64,000 nt of DNA. Origin: Thalassospiraceae bacterium LMO-SO8 (GTDB lineage Bacteria > Pseudomonadota > Alphaproteobacteria > Rhodospirillales > Casp-alpha2). This document shows, one piece after another, positions 44,172-54,184 of the stretch. The stretch lies in the NCBI GenBank assembly GCA_031655335.1, contig CP134226.1:1860001-1924000 (forward strand), in the 5' to 3' direction. Each line of letters begins with the position of its first letter. Position 1 is the stretch's first letter. The notes under the pieces are model-generated. The model was not told the origin of the DNA and did no database searches. It worked only from the letters and a program-made list of their open reading frames with translations. A program made the position numbers and the translations under genes.

Positions 44172-45066
44172 TGGCGGCCAGCACGATCAACCCGAAATCC
44201 CGGTTGGATTTGAACCGCGCGAGGCAGATCTTGGCGTCGTCCAGATCGAGGCTGCGAACCTGCCAGGTAAGATGCAGCGCCGCCACGGCCAGGCCCGCGA
44301 AATAAACCGGGTGCAGGGCCGCGTGTATGCCCGCCGCCGCCAGCAGGGTGATCGTGCCACCGTAGAACGCGGCCAGCCAAGGCCCGGTCGCATCGCCGAA
44401 CTTGAGCGCCGTCGATTTGACGCCGACCAGGACGTCGTCTTCCTTGTCCTGATGGGCGTAGATCGTGTCGTAGCCCATCGTCCACAGCAGGCCCGCGGCG
44501 TAAAGCAGCACCGCCGGCGCCTCCAGCCCCCCCGTCACCGCCGCCCAGCCGACCAGGGCCCCCCAGTTGAAGGTCAGGCCCAACACGAACTGGGGCCAAT
44601 AGGTGACTCGCTTGGCGAAGGGATAGAGGGCGACCAGGGCGAGCGACGACGCCCCCAGAATCACGGTGTAGGTGTTGAACTGCAGCAGCACCGCGAGCCC
44701 GATGCCGAGCTGCAACGCCAGGAAGGCGAGGGCCTGGACGACCGAAACCTGGCCGGACGTGATGGGCCGATCGGCCGTGCGCGCGACCTTTTTGTCGATA
44801 TCCCGGTCGGCGATGTCGTTGATGGTGCAGCCCGCCCCCCGCATGACCAGGGCCCCCACGGCGAACAGGGCCATGAACCAGGGGTCGGGCCAACCGGGCG
44901 ACGCCATCGCCGTCGCCCACCAGCAGGGCAGCAGCAACAGCCAGGTGCCGATGGGCCGGTCCAGGCGCGCGAGGCGCAGGTAAGGCCGCACTCCGGCCCC
45001 CGGGACCCGGTCGATCCAGCTTTGCAGCGGAATGTCCGAGGCCGAAACTTGTTGTCGTTCATCCAT
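44137..45066 (-). CDS. ubiA: 4-hydroxybenzoate polyprenyltransferase UbiA
   Basis: 309 residues with seven to nine membrane segments. First aspartate motif NDIADRDIDKKVARTADRP and second YDTIYAHQDKEDDVLVGVKS, both needed for prenyl diphosphate and magnesium binding. The enzyme attaches the polyprenyl chain to 4-hydroxybenzoate in ubiquinone synthesis. Start at 45066 follows GAGG; an upstream start would add a non-conserved head. Confidence 0.92.
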   Translation of the reverse strand: MDERQQVSASDIPLQSWIDRVPGAGVRPYLRLARLDRPIGTWLLLLPCWWATAMASPGWPDPWFMALFAVGALVMRGAGCTINDIADRDIDKKVARTADRPITSGQVSVVQALAFLALQLGIGLAVLLQFNTYTVILGASSLALVALYPFAKRVTYWPQFVLGLTFNWGALVGWAAVTGGLEAPAVLLYAAGLLWTMGYDTIYAHQDKEDDVLVGVKSTALKFGDATGPWLAAFYGGTITLLAAAGIHAALHPVYFAGLAVAALHLTWQVRSLDLDDAKICLARFKSNRDFGLIVLAAIIAGRLLAPAG

Positions 45067-45117
45067 GGCCTCAAGTAATAGGGGCGGAACCCGAGACATT
45101 CAAAGGGGAAAAGCGCC

Positions 45118-45843
45118 ATGGCGGCTGGGATCCGCCTTTACGTCGACGGCGCCCTTGGCGAGGGCGCGCTGGTCGCGGCCACGGCCGATCAGGCCCATTA
45201 CCTGGGCCGGGTCATGCGCCTGGGCGTGGGCGATCCGGTCCTGTTGTTCAACGGCCGTGACGGCGAATGGCGGGCCGAGATCGCGCGCATGGACAAGCGC
45301 GCGGCCGAGATGATCATCCGGGAAAAAACCCGGGATCAGTCCGAGTCCCCGGGCCCGTGGCTCGCCTTCGCGCCCGTGAAGAAGACCGGCACCGATTTTA
45401 TCGTTCAAAAGGCGACGGAACTGGGGGCATCGCGGCTGCTGCCCGTCGTCACGGCCAATACCCAGACCGGGCGCACGAATACGGAGCGCCTCCGCGCCCA
45501 GGCTGTCGAGGCGGCGGAACAGTGCGAACGCCTGTCCGTGCCGGACGTTTCCGACATGATCGACCTCGATGCCCTGCTGGCCGATTGGCCCCGGGACCGC
45601 CCTCTGTTCGTTCTGGACGAGACCGGCGGCGGCGCGTCCCTTGCCGCCGCTGCCGGGACGGCGGGTGCGGCGGTCGGATTTTTGGTCGGCCCGGAAGGCG
45701 GCTTTCAGGCGCGGGAACTTGACAGGTTTGCTAAGCTTCCCTTCATCACCCCGGTAACGCTGGGTCCCCGCATCCTGCGCGCCGAAACGGCCTGCCTTGC
45801 CGCACTTGCCGTATGGCAGGCGGTTGTAGGCGACTGGACCTGA
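45118..45843 (+). CDS. rsmE: 16S rRNA (uracil-1498-N3)-methyltransferase RsmE
   Basis: 241 residues. YLGRVMRLGVGDPVLLFNGRDG is the PUA-like N-terminal region; the knot (SPOUT) domain has APVKKTGTDFIVQKATELG, QCERLSVPDV and the SAM loop LVGPEGGFQARELD. It methylates U1498 of 16S rRNA. It is divergent from ubiA and may be co-transcribed with gshA. Confidence 0.9.
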   Translation: MAAGIRLYVDGALGEGALVAATADQAHYLGRVMRLGVGDPVLLFNGRDGEWRAEIARMDKRAAEMIIREKTRDQSESPGPWLAFAPVKKTGTDFIVQKATELGASRLLPVVTANTQTGRTNTERLRAQAVEAAEQCERLSVPDVSDMIDLDALLADWPRDRPLFVLDETGGGASLAAAAGTAGAAVGFLVGPEGGFQARELDRFAKLPFITPVTLGPRILRAETACLAALAVWQAVVGDWT

Positions 45844-45911
45844 CCAAATATAGGAACGGCAACCCTTGATCTTCCTTCCGCCCGTTCCCTCCAACGACGA
45901 AAGACCCGGCC

Positions 45912-47279
45912 ATGGCCAATGACAGTTCTCCGAAGTCCCAGCCCATCACCGACAAGGCCACCCTGGTCGAATACCTGGCAGCGGGCTGCAAGCCCGCGCG
46001 CGATTGGCGCATCGGCACGGAACACGAAAAATTCGCCTACGACCTGAAGACCCTGCGCCCGTTGACCTATGACGGAACGCCGGGCGTGCGCCAGATGCTC
46101 GACGCCTTGACCCGCTTCGGCTGGACCCCGGTGCTGGAGAACGGCAACGTCATCGCCCTGTCGAAGCCGGACCGCAGTTCGATCTCGCTGGAACCGGCGG
46201 GGCAGCTCGAATTGTCGGGCGCACCCGTGGAAACCATTCACCAGACCTGCAGCGAAGTGACCGAGCATCTGAAACAGGTGAAGACCGTGGCCGGCGAGCT
46301 CGGCATCGGGTTTCTGGGCCTGGGCTATAACCCCAAATGGACGCGCGAAGACATGCCCTGGATGCCCAAGGGCCGTTACGCGATCATGCGGGAATACATG
46401 CCGACCAAGGGCTCCCTGGGGCTTGAGATGATGCAGTCGACCTGCACCGTGCAGGTCAACCTGGATTTCAATTCCGAGGCGGTGATGCGCCAGATGTTCC
46501 GCGTCGCCCTGGCGTTGCAACCGATCGCCACGGCGCTGTGGGCCAATTCGCCGTTCCGCCACGGCAAGCCCAACGGCTTCCTGTCCTACCGTTCGCACAT
46601 CTGGACCGACGTCGACCCGGACCGCTGCGGCACCCTGCCCTTCGTGTTCGAGGACGGCTTCGGCTTCGAACAATACGTCGATTACGTCCTCGACGTGCCC
46701 ATGTACTTCGTCTACCGCGACGGCAATTACATCAACGCCGCCGGGCAGTCGTTCCGAGATTTCATGGCGGGCCGGCTGCCGGCCCTGCCGGGCGAACTGC
46801 CGACCATGAAGGACTGGGAAGACCACATGACCACGGCCTTCCCCGAGGTGCGGCTCAAGACCTTCCTGGAAATGCGGGGTGCGGACGGCGGGCCCTGGGC
46901 CCGGCTGTGCGCGCTCTCGGCCTTCTGGGTCGGGCTGCTGTACGATACCGAAGCCCGCGACGCCGCCTGGGATCTGGTCAAGGACTGGACCGAGGACGAA
47001 CGCGAGGCGATGCGCCGGGACGTGCCCCGCACGGCGCTCAAGATCCCGTTTCGCGATCGCCAGGTCAAGGACATCGCCTGCGAGGCGCTGTGCATCGCCC
47101 GCCAGGGGCTGAAGAACCGGGCGCGGCTCGACGCCGTGGGGCTGGACGAAAGCCATTTCCTGAAGCCCATGCACCAGATCTGTGATTCCGGCATGACTCC
47201 GGCCGAGGAGCTGCTGGTCGCTTACGAACGCCGCTGGAAGGGCAACATCGACCCCGTGTTCACGGAGTACGCCTACTAA
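45912..47279 (+). CDS. gshA: Glutamate-cysteine ligase, plant/alphaproteobacterial type
   Basis: 455 residues. [18 protein letters not shown] near residue 36, [28 protein letters not shown] (metal site glutamates), and [14 protein letters not shown] are the signatures of the GCS2-like type found in plants and alphaproteobacteria. It makes gamma-glutamylcysteine, the first step to glutathione. Length as expected. Confidence 0.92.
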   Translation: MANDSSPKSQPITDKATLVEYLAAGCKPARDWRIGTEHEKFAYDLKTLRPLTYDGTPGVRQMLDALTRFGWTPVLENGNVIALSKPDRSSISLEPAGQLELSGAPVETIHQTCSEVTEHLKQVKTVAGELGIGFLGLGYNPKWTREDMPWMPKGRYAIMREYMPTKGSLGLEMMQSTCTVQVNLDFNSEAVMRQMFRVALALQPIATALWANSPFRHGKPNGFLSYRSHIWTDVDPDRCGTLPFVFEDGFGFEQYVDYVLDVPMYFVYRDGNYINAAGQSFRDFMAGRLPALPGELPTMKDWEDHMTTAFPEVRLKTFLEMRGADGGPWARLCALSAFWVGLLYDTEARDAAWDLVKDWTEDEREAMRRDVPRTALKIPFRDRQVKDIACEALCIARQGLKNRARLDAVGLDESHFLKPMHQICDSGMTPAEELLVAYERRWKGNIDPVFTEYAY

Positions 47280-47348
47280 CTTTGCTTGCCCCCGGGCCGG
47301 GCGCGGGGTTAGGTTCCCGCTCCATTTCAGACCCGAAGAGCCCGAATC

Positions 47349-48938
47349 ATGACCGATCTGCGCGAAATAGCCGAAAACGCCAATGCCTGGCCCTTCGCCG
47401 AGGCCCGCGAGCTGTTGAAGCAGCTCGGCGGCAAGCTGCCGGAAAAAGGTTATGTGCTGTTCGAAACGGGCTACGGCCCCTCGGGCCTGCCGCATATCGG
47501 GACCTTCGGCGAGGTCGCGCGCACGACCATGGTGCGCCACGCCTTCGAAACGTTGACCGGCATGCCGACCAGGCTGTTCGCGTTCTCGGACGACATGGAC
47601 GGGCTGCGCAAGGTGCCGGAAAACCTGCCCAACCAGGACATGCTGGCGGAAAACCTGGGCAAGCCGCTGACCTCGATCCCCGATCCCTTCGGCACCCACG
47701 AAAGCATGGGTCATCACAACAACGCGCGGCTGCGCGCGTTCCTCGACGGCTTCGGCTTCGACTACGAATTCAAAAGCTCGACCGAGTGCTACAAGGCCGG
47801 CGAGTTCGACGCCACGCTGCTGACCCTGCTGCAACGCTATGACGCGGTGATGAAGGTCATCATCCCGACGCTCGGCGAGGAACGGCGCGTGACCTATAGC
47901 CCCTTCCTGCCGGTCTGCCCCAAGACCGGGCGCGTGCTGCTGGCCCCCGTGCTGGAAACCAACCCGGACGCCGGCACCATCGTCTACGAGAACGAGGACG
48001 GCGAAAAGGTCGAAACCCCCGTCACCGGCGGCCATTGCAAATTACAGTGGAAGCCCGACTGGGCCATGCGCTGGACGGCGCTCGGCGTCGATTACGAAAT
48101 GTCCGGCAAGGACCTGATCGAATCCGTGAAGCAGTCGGGCGCCATCTGCCGCATCCTGGGCGGCAAGCCGCCCAAGGGCTTCACTTACGAGCTGTTCCTC
48201 GACGAGAACGGCGAGAAGATTTCCAAGTCCCGCGGCAACGGCCTGACCATGGAAGAATGGCTCGCCTACGCGCCGCCGGAAAGCCTGTCCCTGTTCATGT
48301 TCCAGAAGCCGAAGACGGCGAAACGCCTGCACTTCGACGTGATCCCGAAGAACGTCGACGACTATCTGTCGCACCTCTCGGCCTATCCCGATCAGGACGC
48401 CGCGCAGAAGCTCGCCAATCCGGTCTGGCACATCCATTCCGGCAATCCGCCGACCCCCCAGGCGGCGCTCAGCTATTCGATCCTACTCAATCTGGCCGGT
48501 GTGTGCGGGACCGAGGACAAGTCCGTCCTCTGGCATTTCATCTCGCGCTACCGCCCGGACCTGACGGCCGAAAACGCCCCCTTCATCGACGGGCTGGTCG
48601 GCACGGCCATCGCCTACTACCGGGATTTCATCAAGCCGGCCAAGGTCTACCGTGCGCCGACGGATGCCGAACGCGCCGCCCTCCAAGACCTTGCCGACAC
48701 CCTCAAGGGCATGGACGCGACGTCGGAGGCCGAGGAGTTGCAGACCCAGGTCTACGAGGTCGGCAAGCGCCACGGTTTCGAGAACCTGCGTGACTGGTTC
48801 AAGGCGCTTTATGAAATCCTGCTGGGCCAGTCCCAGGGCCCGCGCATGGGTTCCTTCATCGCCCTTTACGGCGTCAACGAGACCGTCGCCCTGATCGACC
48901 GGGCGCTGGCGGGCGAGGACCTGGCGCAAAGCGCCTGA
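47349..48938 (+). CDS. lysK: Class I lysyl-tRNA synthetase
   Basis: 529 residues. HIGH-like box [18 protein letters not shown] near residue 40 and KMSKS-like box [16 protein letters not shown] near residue 290 place it in class I LysRS, which is found in archaea and in alphaproteobacteria, in place of the class II enzyme. No class II lysS is in this window. Follows gshA by 69 bases. Confidence 0.93.
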   Translation: MTDLREIAENANAWPFAEARELLKQLGGKLPEKGYVLFETGYGPSGLPHIGTFGEVARTTMVRHAFETLTGMPTRLFAFSDDMDGLRKVPENLPNQDMLAENLGKPLTSIPDPFGTHESMGHHNNARLRAFLDGFGFDYEFKSSTECYKAGEFDATLLTLLQRYDAVMKVIIPTLGEERRVTYSPFLPVCPKTGRVLLAPVLETNPDAGTIVYENEDGEKVETPVTGGHCKLQWKPDWAMRWTALGVDYEMSGKDLIESVKQSGAICRILGGKPPKGFTYELFLDENGEKISKSRGNGLTMEEWLAYAPPESLSLFMFQKPKTAKRLHFDVIPKNVDDYLSHLSAYPDQDAAQKLANPVWHIHSGNPPTPQAALSYSILLNLAGVCGTEDKSVLWHFISRYRPDLTAENAPFIDGLVGTAIAYYRDFIKPAKVYRAPTDAERAALQDLADTLKGMDATSEAEELQTQVYEVGKRHGFENLRDWFKALYEILLGQSQGPRMGSFIALYGVNETVALIDRALAGEDLAQSA

Positions 48939-49126
48939 CGTTCGGGGTCTTCCGGCAAGGAAATCCGCTGCGGCGGTCACGGTTTTTCCAATGGCGAAAA
49001 GGCTTTATCCGTAATATAGGAATAAAATCTTGATTTCGCCGACAAAACTGTCTATGTCTGATGCGTCCGATCGGGGGACGTGCGGCCGCGGCGCCTCGTC
49101 CGCGATCTTGGCCCTGCCCTGGAAAT

Positions 49127-49696
49127 TCAGACTCCCAGAAACATCGACGCCGTCGCCAGGAATCCACTCATCAGGATTGTGAACAACGTCGGCAGGAGCA
49201 CGGCGAGGAAAAGAGACGTCCGCCTCGCATCCGGGAACAGGGCCAGGATTTTCCAACGCAGTGCCCCCTCGGCGCAGGCGAAGGCAATGGTCGTCCAAAC
49301 CGCGAGCGCCAAAAGCGGGTTATCCGACAACAAGGAAAACACCGGGCTCAAGCCGACCGCGATCAGGGTGATCGGCAGGGTAATGATCAGCTCGATCAGC
49401 AGGATATCCCGAAGCCGGGTCACGACGGGCGGTCGCACGGCGATGTCGAGAAACGCCACCTTGGCGATCAACCCGCCAACGATCGTCCATAGATAGACCG
49501 GCGACGCGACAATCGCCAAGGCGACCGGCTTGGGCAGGCTTTCAATGAACGCCACCACGCCGGCGGGCAGCCGGAATGCCTGAATGGCATCGGCGAACGT
49601 AAACGCAAGAACGGGTAGCCCCAGCAAATAGGCGATCATGATCGTCAGGCCGGTTACGCCCAACTTGCGGTCCTTCCACATCCGTAACACCTCCAC
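49127..49696 (-). CDS. Multi-pass membrane protein, hypothetical
   Basis: 189 residues with about four or five membrane segments (YLLGLPVLAFTFADAI, IVASPVYLWTIVGGLIAKVAF, DILLIELIITLPITLIAVGL, LLALAVWTTIAFACAEG, FLAVLLPTLFTILMSGFLA). No enzymatic motif. The gap 48939-49126 after lysK holds no other gene. Divergent from the frameshifted gene at 49746. Confidence 0.6.
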   Translation of the reverse strand: MEVLRMWKDRKLGVTGLTIMIAYLLGLPVLAFTFADAIQAFRLPAGVVAFIESLPKPVALAIVASPVYLWTIVGGLIAKVAFLDIAVRPPVVTRLRDILLIELIITLPITLIAVGLSPVFSLLSDNPLLALAVWTTIAFACAEGALRWKILALFPDARRTSLFLAVLLPTLFTILMSGFLATASMFLGV

Positions 49697-49745
49697 ACGC
49701 CATATCGAATGTTCGTTCTGAAATGCACTTTAAAGGAGCATATCC

Positions 49746-50541
49746 ATGGAGCCTGGAATTTACCTAGAACTTACGCCCGCTCAATCGAGCGGGATTAATC
49801 TTTGGGACGACAAGCATGCCTATCTCGTCTACCGCAAGGCGAACGGCGACACGGAAGTGATCCGTGGCGGACCCGGATTCCGTTCAGCTTCCAGGGGCCG
49901 CAACGGCGGCTTGGCCATTCAGGCCGAAGTCGGCAAAAGCCTGTATCAGAGCCAGGACAAGTATGAGGCTGGTGAGCGTCCTGACTCACGTCCCTCGCGG
50001 CGCTTGGATATCGCGGCGGCCGACCTGGACAAGGTCTGGATGCGGATGAGGCGGAAGGCCGAAGAAATCGGTGCGGCCGGACTTTCCTATCGTGCGGATA
50101 CGGAACCGGACGATCCCGACCAAACCAGCAACTCCGTCGTGCGTGCGGCCCTGCGCCGCGCGGCGGCGGCCTGGGGACGCCCGGGGGTCGAGGAGGGACT
50201 GGCGCTTGGACGGTTCGACGGCTTTGTGCGTAATGCCGAGGCCGGAGGCCTCAGAACGGCGGCCAAAACGGCCTTTGCGCCGCTGTTTCCCGCAAGCACC
50301 GCGCGGCCGGGCGGGCCGCGGCCCGAAGGCTATGGCCTGCAGATGGCCGTCAACGACCTGGGGCAGGAAATGATGGGGCGGAACCTACCGGCCCTTGAAA
50401 GAGGACGGGGATATCGGGCCCAAGACGGAAGCCGCCTTCCATGACGTGCTGCGGGCCTCCGGGCCGGACCGCTTCGTCGGCCGGCTCGGCAAACGGCTCG
50501 GCTTTTTCGGCGCGGCCGGGGACACGGCGGACGTGGCCTGA
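49746..50541 (+). pseudogene. Frameshifted gene with peptidoglycan-binding-like end
   Basis: One frame runs 49746-50444 (232 residues) and stops. Just before the stop, at about 50390-50396, the reading continues better in the next frame: LKEDGDIGPKTEAAFHDVL and on to FFGAAGDTADVA, ending at 50541. LKxDGxIGPKTxAAL is the usual signature of peptidoglycan-binding repeats, and in the first frame the matching stretch NDLGQEMMGRNLP stops short of it. One extra base near CCGGCCCTTG would explain it. The N-terminal part (INLWDDKHAYLVYRKANGD) is unrecognised. A sequencing error is possible. Confidence 0.65.
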
Positions 50542-50543
50542 AA

Positions 50544-51977
50544 TCAGGCCCCCGTGCCGCCCACCGTCAGCTGATTGACCAGCAGCGTCGGCTGGCCGAC
50601 GCCCACGGGCACGCCCTGGCCGTCCTTGCCGCAGGTGCCGATGCCCGGGTCCATTTCCATGTCGTTGCCGACCATGCCGACGTGGTTCAGCACGTCCTTG
50701 CCGTCGCCGATCAGGGTTGCCCCTTTCAGGGGCCGGCCGATCTTGCCGTTCTCGATCTCGTAGGCTTCCGTGCAGGAGAACACGAACTTGCCCGACGTGA
50801 TGTCGACCTGGCCGCCGCCGAAGGACACGGCGTAAACGCCTTTCTTCACGGAGGCGAGAATTTCCTTGGGGTCCTTGTCGCCGCCCAGCATGTAGGTGTT
50901 GGTCATGCGGGGCAGGGGCTGGTGGGCGTAGCTTTGGCGCCGCCCGTTGCCCGTGGGCGCCATGCCCATGAGCCGCGCGTTGGTGCGGTCCTGCATGTAG
51001 CCCTTGAGGATGCCGTCCTCGATCAGCACGGTGTTCTCGGCCGGCGTGCCCTCGTCGTCGATGGTCAGTGAGCCGCGCCGGTCCTGTATCGTGCCGTCGT
51101 CGACCACGGTGACGCCCTTGGCGGCCACGCGCTCGCCCATCAGGCCGGAAAACACCGACGTCTTCTTGCGGTTGAAGTCGCCTTCCAGCCCATGGCCGAT
51201 GGCTTCGTGCAAAAGGATGCCGGGCCAGCCCGGACCGAGCACCACGGGCACCTCGCCCGCCGGGGCGGGAACGGATTGCAGATTGACCTCGGCCTGGCGG
51301 AAGGCCTCGTCGACCACGGCCTTCCAGCTGGCCGCGTCCATGTAGCGTTCGTAGGTCACGCGCCCGCCGACGCCGTAGCCGCCGGTTTCCATGCGCCCGT
51401 CCTGTTCCAGCACGACCGAGACGTTCATGCGCACCAGGGGGCGGATGTCGGCGACCCGATGGCCGCCCGAACGCAGAATCTGCACCGCCTGCCAGTTGCC
51501 GAGGATCGACGCCGAGACCTGGCGCACGCGGGCATCCTTGCCCCGGGCATAGGTGTCGATGGCGCGGAGCAGGTCGACCTTTTCCTGGAAATCGACGAGT
51601 GCCAAGGGATTGTCTTCCATGTACAGCGCCCGGTTGGTGCCGTTGGGGGCGGCGGCCAGGCTGCCCGTATGACCCCGGCGCACGGCCTTCACCGTTTCCC
51701 CGGCGCGGCCGATGGCGGCCTCCGACAGTTCCGAGGCGTGGGAATAGCCGGTGCTTTCGCCCGCGATGGCGCGCAGGCCGAAGCCCTGGGCGGTGTCGAA
51801 GCTGGCGGTCTTGATCTGCCCGTCGTCGAGCACCAGGCTTTCCGATTGCCGGTATTCCAGGAACAGTTCGCCGTCGTCCATGCCGGTCAGGGCATTGTCG
51901 AGCAGGCCCTGCACGCGGCCCCGGTCCATGCCGGTACGGTTGAAGAACAGGTCGTCGGTGGCGGCAAGATCGGTCAT
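50544..51977 (-). CDS. tldD: Metalloprotease TldD
   Basis: 477 residues. The metal site HExxxH is in LLHEAIGHGLEGDFNRKKTS; the family stretches VTVVDDGTIQDRRGSLTIDDEG and GYMQDRTNARLMGMAPTGNGR are present. TldD pairs with PmbA (TldE) and processes small peptides such as microcin precursors or the CcdA antitoxin; the partner gene lies at 60429. Converges on the frameshifted gene. Confidence 0.93.
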   Translation of the reverse strand: MTDLAATDDLFFNRTGMDRGRVQGLLDNALTGMDDGELFLEYRQSESLVLDDGQIKTASFDTAQGFGLRAIAGESTGYSHASELSEAAIGRAGETVKAVRRGHTGSLAAAPNGTNRALYMEDNPLALVDFQEKVDLLRAIDTYARGKDARVRQVSASILGNWQAVQILRSGGHRVADIRPLVRMNVSVVLEQDGRMETGGYGVGGRVTYERYMDAASWKAVVDEAFRQAEVNLQSVPAPAGEVPVVLGPGWPGILLHEAIGHGLEGDFNRKKTSVFSGLMGERVAAKGVTVVDDGTIQDRRGSLTIDDEGTPAENTVLIEDGILKGYMQDRTNARLMGMAPTGNGRRQSYAHQPLPRMTNTYMLGGDKDPKEILASVKKGVYAVSFGGGQVDITSGKFVFSCTEAYEIENGKIGRPLKGATLIGDGKDVLNHVGMVGNDMEMDPGIGTCGKDGQGVPVGVGQPTLLVNQLTVGGTGA

Positions 51978-52097
51978 GGCATCCCTTAGGGTTAAACGGC
52001 GGGGCTAAGCGGCGGCGTTGAAATTTAATGGGCGCGAAACGCCCTTGTCCTGGTTATATAGGGGCCGTTGAAGGCATTTTCGAGTATACGGGTGACC

Positions 52098-53402
52098 ATG
52101 TTCAAGGAACATCCCCTGCGCCGCGCCCTCGCGGAAGAAATTCATGCCCGCCCCCCGGCGGACCTGACGGCCCCCGTGCAGGTCTCGCATATCGCCCTGA
52201 TTTCGGGCGAGGACGGCATGGCGCCCCACGTCGCCCATCTGGAAGCGCTCTGCAAGCACTTCCGGGTCTCCCCGCCGTCGGCGGACGCGACCCATTTTTC
52301 GGCCGAACTGGGCGAGATCGGCCTGAAGTGGGAACGCCATACGGAATTCTCCACCTTCACCATCATCCGCCCGGGCGCCTTCGCCCAGCCGTTCAAGGGC
52401 ACGGCCGTGGATGGCCTGCCCAAGGACTGGCTGACGAACCTGCCGGGCCGGGTCATCGCCGCCTGCCACGTGGCGGTGGAAACGGGCCAGGGCAGCCACC
52501 GCACGCCCTCCGACCTGGCCGGTCTGTTCGACAACAACCCGTTGAACGGCTCCATCGTGTCCGGCGGCAACGCCTGGCTGTGGACGGATTTCCAGCTTCA
52601 TGCGGACGGCTTCACCCGGTTTTTGTTCAACGTCGGCGAAATCACGCCGCCGACCCTGGGCCGCCTGATCCAGCGCATGCTGGAAATCGAGACCTACCGC
52701 ATGATGGCCATGCTGGCCTTTCCGCTCGCCAAGGAATCGCGCCCGCGCCTGACCGCCGTGGAAACCAAGCTAGGCGGCATCATCGCGCGGCTCGGCACCC
52801 GCGAGGCGGTCGAGGACGAACGCCAGCTGCTCGACGATCTGTCGGCGCTGGCGGCCGAGACCGAGGCCGTCAACGTGGCGACCGCCTACCGCTTCGCCGC
52901 CGCCCGCGCCTATCACGAACTGATCAAGCGGCGCATGGCGTCGATGCGGGAAGAGCGCATGGAAGGCGTGCCGCCGGCCATGGACTTTCTCGACCGCCGC
53001 TTCGCGCCGGCCATGGAATCCTGCGAAAACCTGGCGACGCGGGTGGAAAGCCTGTCGGGGCGCATCTCGCGCGCGACCTCGCTGCTGCGGACCCGGGTCG
53101 ACGTGGCGTTGGAAGCCCAGAACCGCGATCTCCTGGAATCCATGAACCGCCGCGCGCGGCTGCAACTGCGCCTGCAGGAAACGGTCGAGGGCCTGTCCGT
53201 CGTCGCCATCAGCTACTATCTGCTGTCGCTCATTTCCTACCTGGCCAAGGGGGCGAAGACGGCGGGCCTGTCGCATTTTGATCCCTATGTCGTCGTCCTG
53301 GCCGCCTTCGTGCCCGTGGTCGCCGGCATATGGTTCGGCGTTAAGCGCATGCGCCGGGTGATTTCAAAATCGGCGGACGGAAAGCCGACGCCGGACCTTT
53401 AA
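52098..53402 (+). CDS. DUF3422 family protein
   Basis: 434 residues from the ATG at 52098 (the longer frame from 52068 lacks a better signal). The head HPLRRALAEEIHARPPADL is the DUF3422 signature; the C-terminal part has a coiled region (LQETVEGLSVVAISYYLLSLISYLAKG) and two membrane segments (about residues 370-390 and 403-422). Function unknown; found mainly in alpha- and betaproteobacteria. Convergent with the GFA gene. Confidence 0.85.
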   Translation: MFKEHPLRRALAEEIHARPPADLTAPVQVSHIALISGEDGMAPHVAHLEALCKHFRVSPPSADATHFSAELGEIGLKWERHTEFSTFTIIRPGAFAQPFKGTAVDGLPKDWLTNLPGRVIAACHVAVETGQGSHRTPSDLAGLFDNNPLNGSIVSGGNAWLWTDFQLHADGFTRFLFNVGEITPPTLGRLIQRMLEIETYRMMAMLAFPLAKESRPRLTAVETKLGGIIARLGTREAVEDERQLLDDLSALAAETEAVNVATAYRFAAARAYHELIKRRMASMREERMEGVPPAMDFLDRRFAPAMESCENLATRVESLSGRISRATSLLRTRVDVALEAQNRDLLESMNRRARLQLRLQETVEGLSVVAISYYLLSLISYLAKGAKTAGLSHFDPYVVVLAAFVPVVAGIWFGVKRMRRVISKSADGKPTPDL

Positions 53403-53457
53403 CCGGCCGCAAACGGTATATTTACAGACGACGTTCGACCGTGCTGCGCAAGGCTGC

Positions 53458-53913
53458 TCAGTGCGCGGCCGCGAAATCCGCCAGCAGTTGCTCGAACTCC
53501 TCCGGCGGGGGGTATCCCGCGTAGCTGCGCCTTGCCGGCGTGTCGGCCCAGGGAAGTTTTTCCGCTGTCATGGTTTCGATGAACGGCTTGGTCCAGACGG
53601 GGTCTTGGAACAGGGTCGGACGGACATTGACCAGCGCGGGCAGGGTTGCGATCCGGGTGAACATCCAGGTTTTGCAGTCCGGACAGAAATAATGGTCCAG
53701 GTCGGGGCCTTGGATGCCGCCCTTGACCGGTGTGCCCTTGGTGACCTGAAAGGCCTCGGCCGGGAACATGGCGGATAGGGAGTAGGCGCTGGCGCTCATG
53801 CGTTGGCAGCCCCGGCAATGACAGGCCGAGGTCATTACGGCGGGGGCGGAAACGCTGAACGTGGTATTGCCGCAACGGCAGGCACCTGATAGCGGCGGTT
53901 GATCATCTGGCAC
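53458..53913 (-). CDS. GFA-family zinc protein (CENP-V/GFA domain)
   Basis: 151 residues from a GTG with AAGGAG seven bases upstream. GACRCGNTTFSVS, then CHCRGCQRMSASAYS, then YFCPDCKTWMFTRI: three pairs of zinc-binding cysteines as in glutathione-dependent formaldehyde-activating enzyme (GFA) relatives. Most members lack proven activity. Lies divergent from the metZ riboswitch region. Confidence 0.85.
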   Translation of the reverse strand: MPDDQPPLSGACRCGNTTFSVSAPAVMTSACHCRGCQRMSASAYSLSAMFPAEAFQVTKGTPVKGGIQGPDLDHYFCPDCKTWMFTRIATLPALVNVRPTLFQDPVWTKPFIETMTAEKLPWADTPARRSYAGYPPPEEFEQLLADFAAAH

Positions 53914-53990
53914 GGTATGCTCCTTCGGTATGCTGGCAACATACCGTGCGCCGCCGCTCATGCCGAGACACTTGCTGGCCCCTTTGGCCC

Positions 53991-54018
53991 TTGACGTTTT
54001 CCGGGGCGGCTGTATTTT
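53991..54018 (+). promoter_or_regulatory. Promoter of metZ
   Basis: TTGACG (53991-53996), a 16-base spacer and TATTTT (54013-54018). Transcription would begin near 54025, at the 5' end of the SAM-II aptamer. Confidence 0.55.
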
Positions 54019-54022
54019 TCAG

Positions 54023-54081
54023 CTTCGTGGTGATTTGTTCGACCAGCTTGCGGCCACGTTAAAAATCCCGCTAAACGGTCT
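54023..54081 (+). promoter_or_regulatory. SAM-II riboswitch aptamer
   Basis: The stem CGTGG (54026-54030) pairs with CCACG (54054-54058); the loop has TGATTTG, then GACC, then GCTTGCGG; the 3' part has TTAAA and GCTAAA. These match the SAM-II consensus closely. GACC (54041-54044) and GGTC (54077-54080) would close the pseudoknot. The aptamer binds S-adenosylmethionine and turns off the downstream gene, here metZ. Confidence 0.85.
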
Positions 54082-54129
54082 GTGGCGTTCTCGCCCTGAC
54101 CCTTTGTTTTTTAGCGGTCGGGGTTTTTT
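54077..54129 (+). terminator. Terminator and competing antiterminator of the SAM-II switch
   Basis: CCCTGACC (54094-54101) pairs with GGTCGGGG (54116-54123, one G-T pair), followed by TTTTTT: a rho-independent terminator. Competing with it, GGTC-TGT-GGCG-TTCT-CGCC-CT-GACC (54077-54101) forms a hairpin using the same GACC. The GGTC at 54077-54080 is also the 3' strand of the aptamer pseudoknot. So SAM binding would free CCCTGACC for the terminator. Confidence 0.65.
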
Positions 54130-54184
54130 ATGGCCGGGCCGAACCTGTAATTCAGCCTGCCTGGAATAATGAAGAGAGCGTGAG

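Noticed and set aside
45705..48035. 776-codon minus-strand open frame opposite gshA and lysK
   Set aside because: It overlaps three recognised plus-strand genes and encodes no known motif; high GC makes such frames common.
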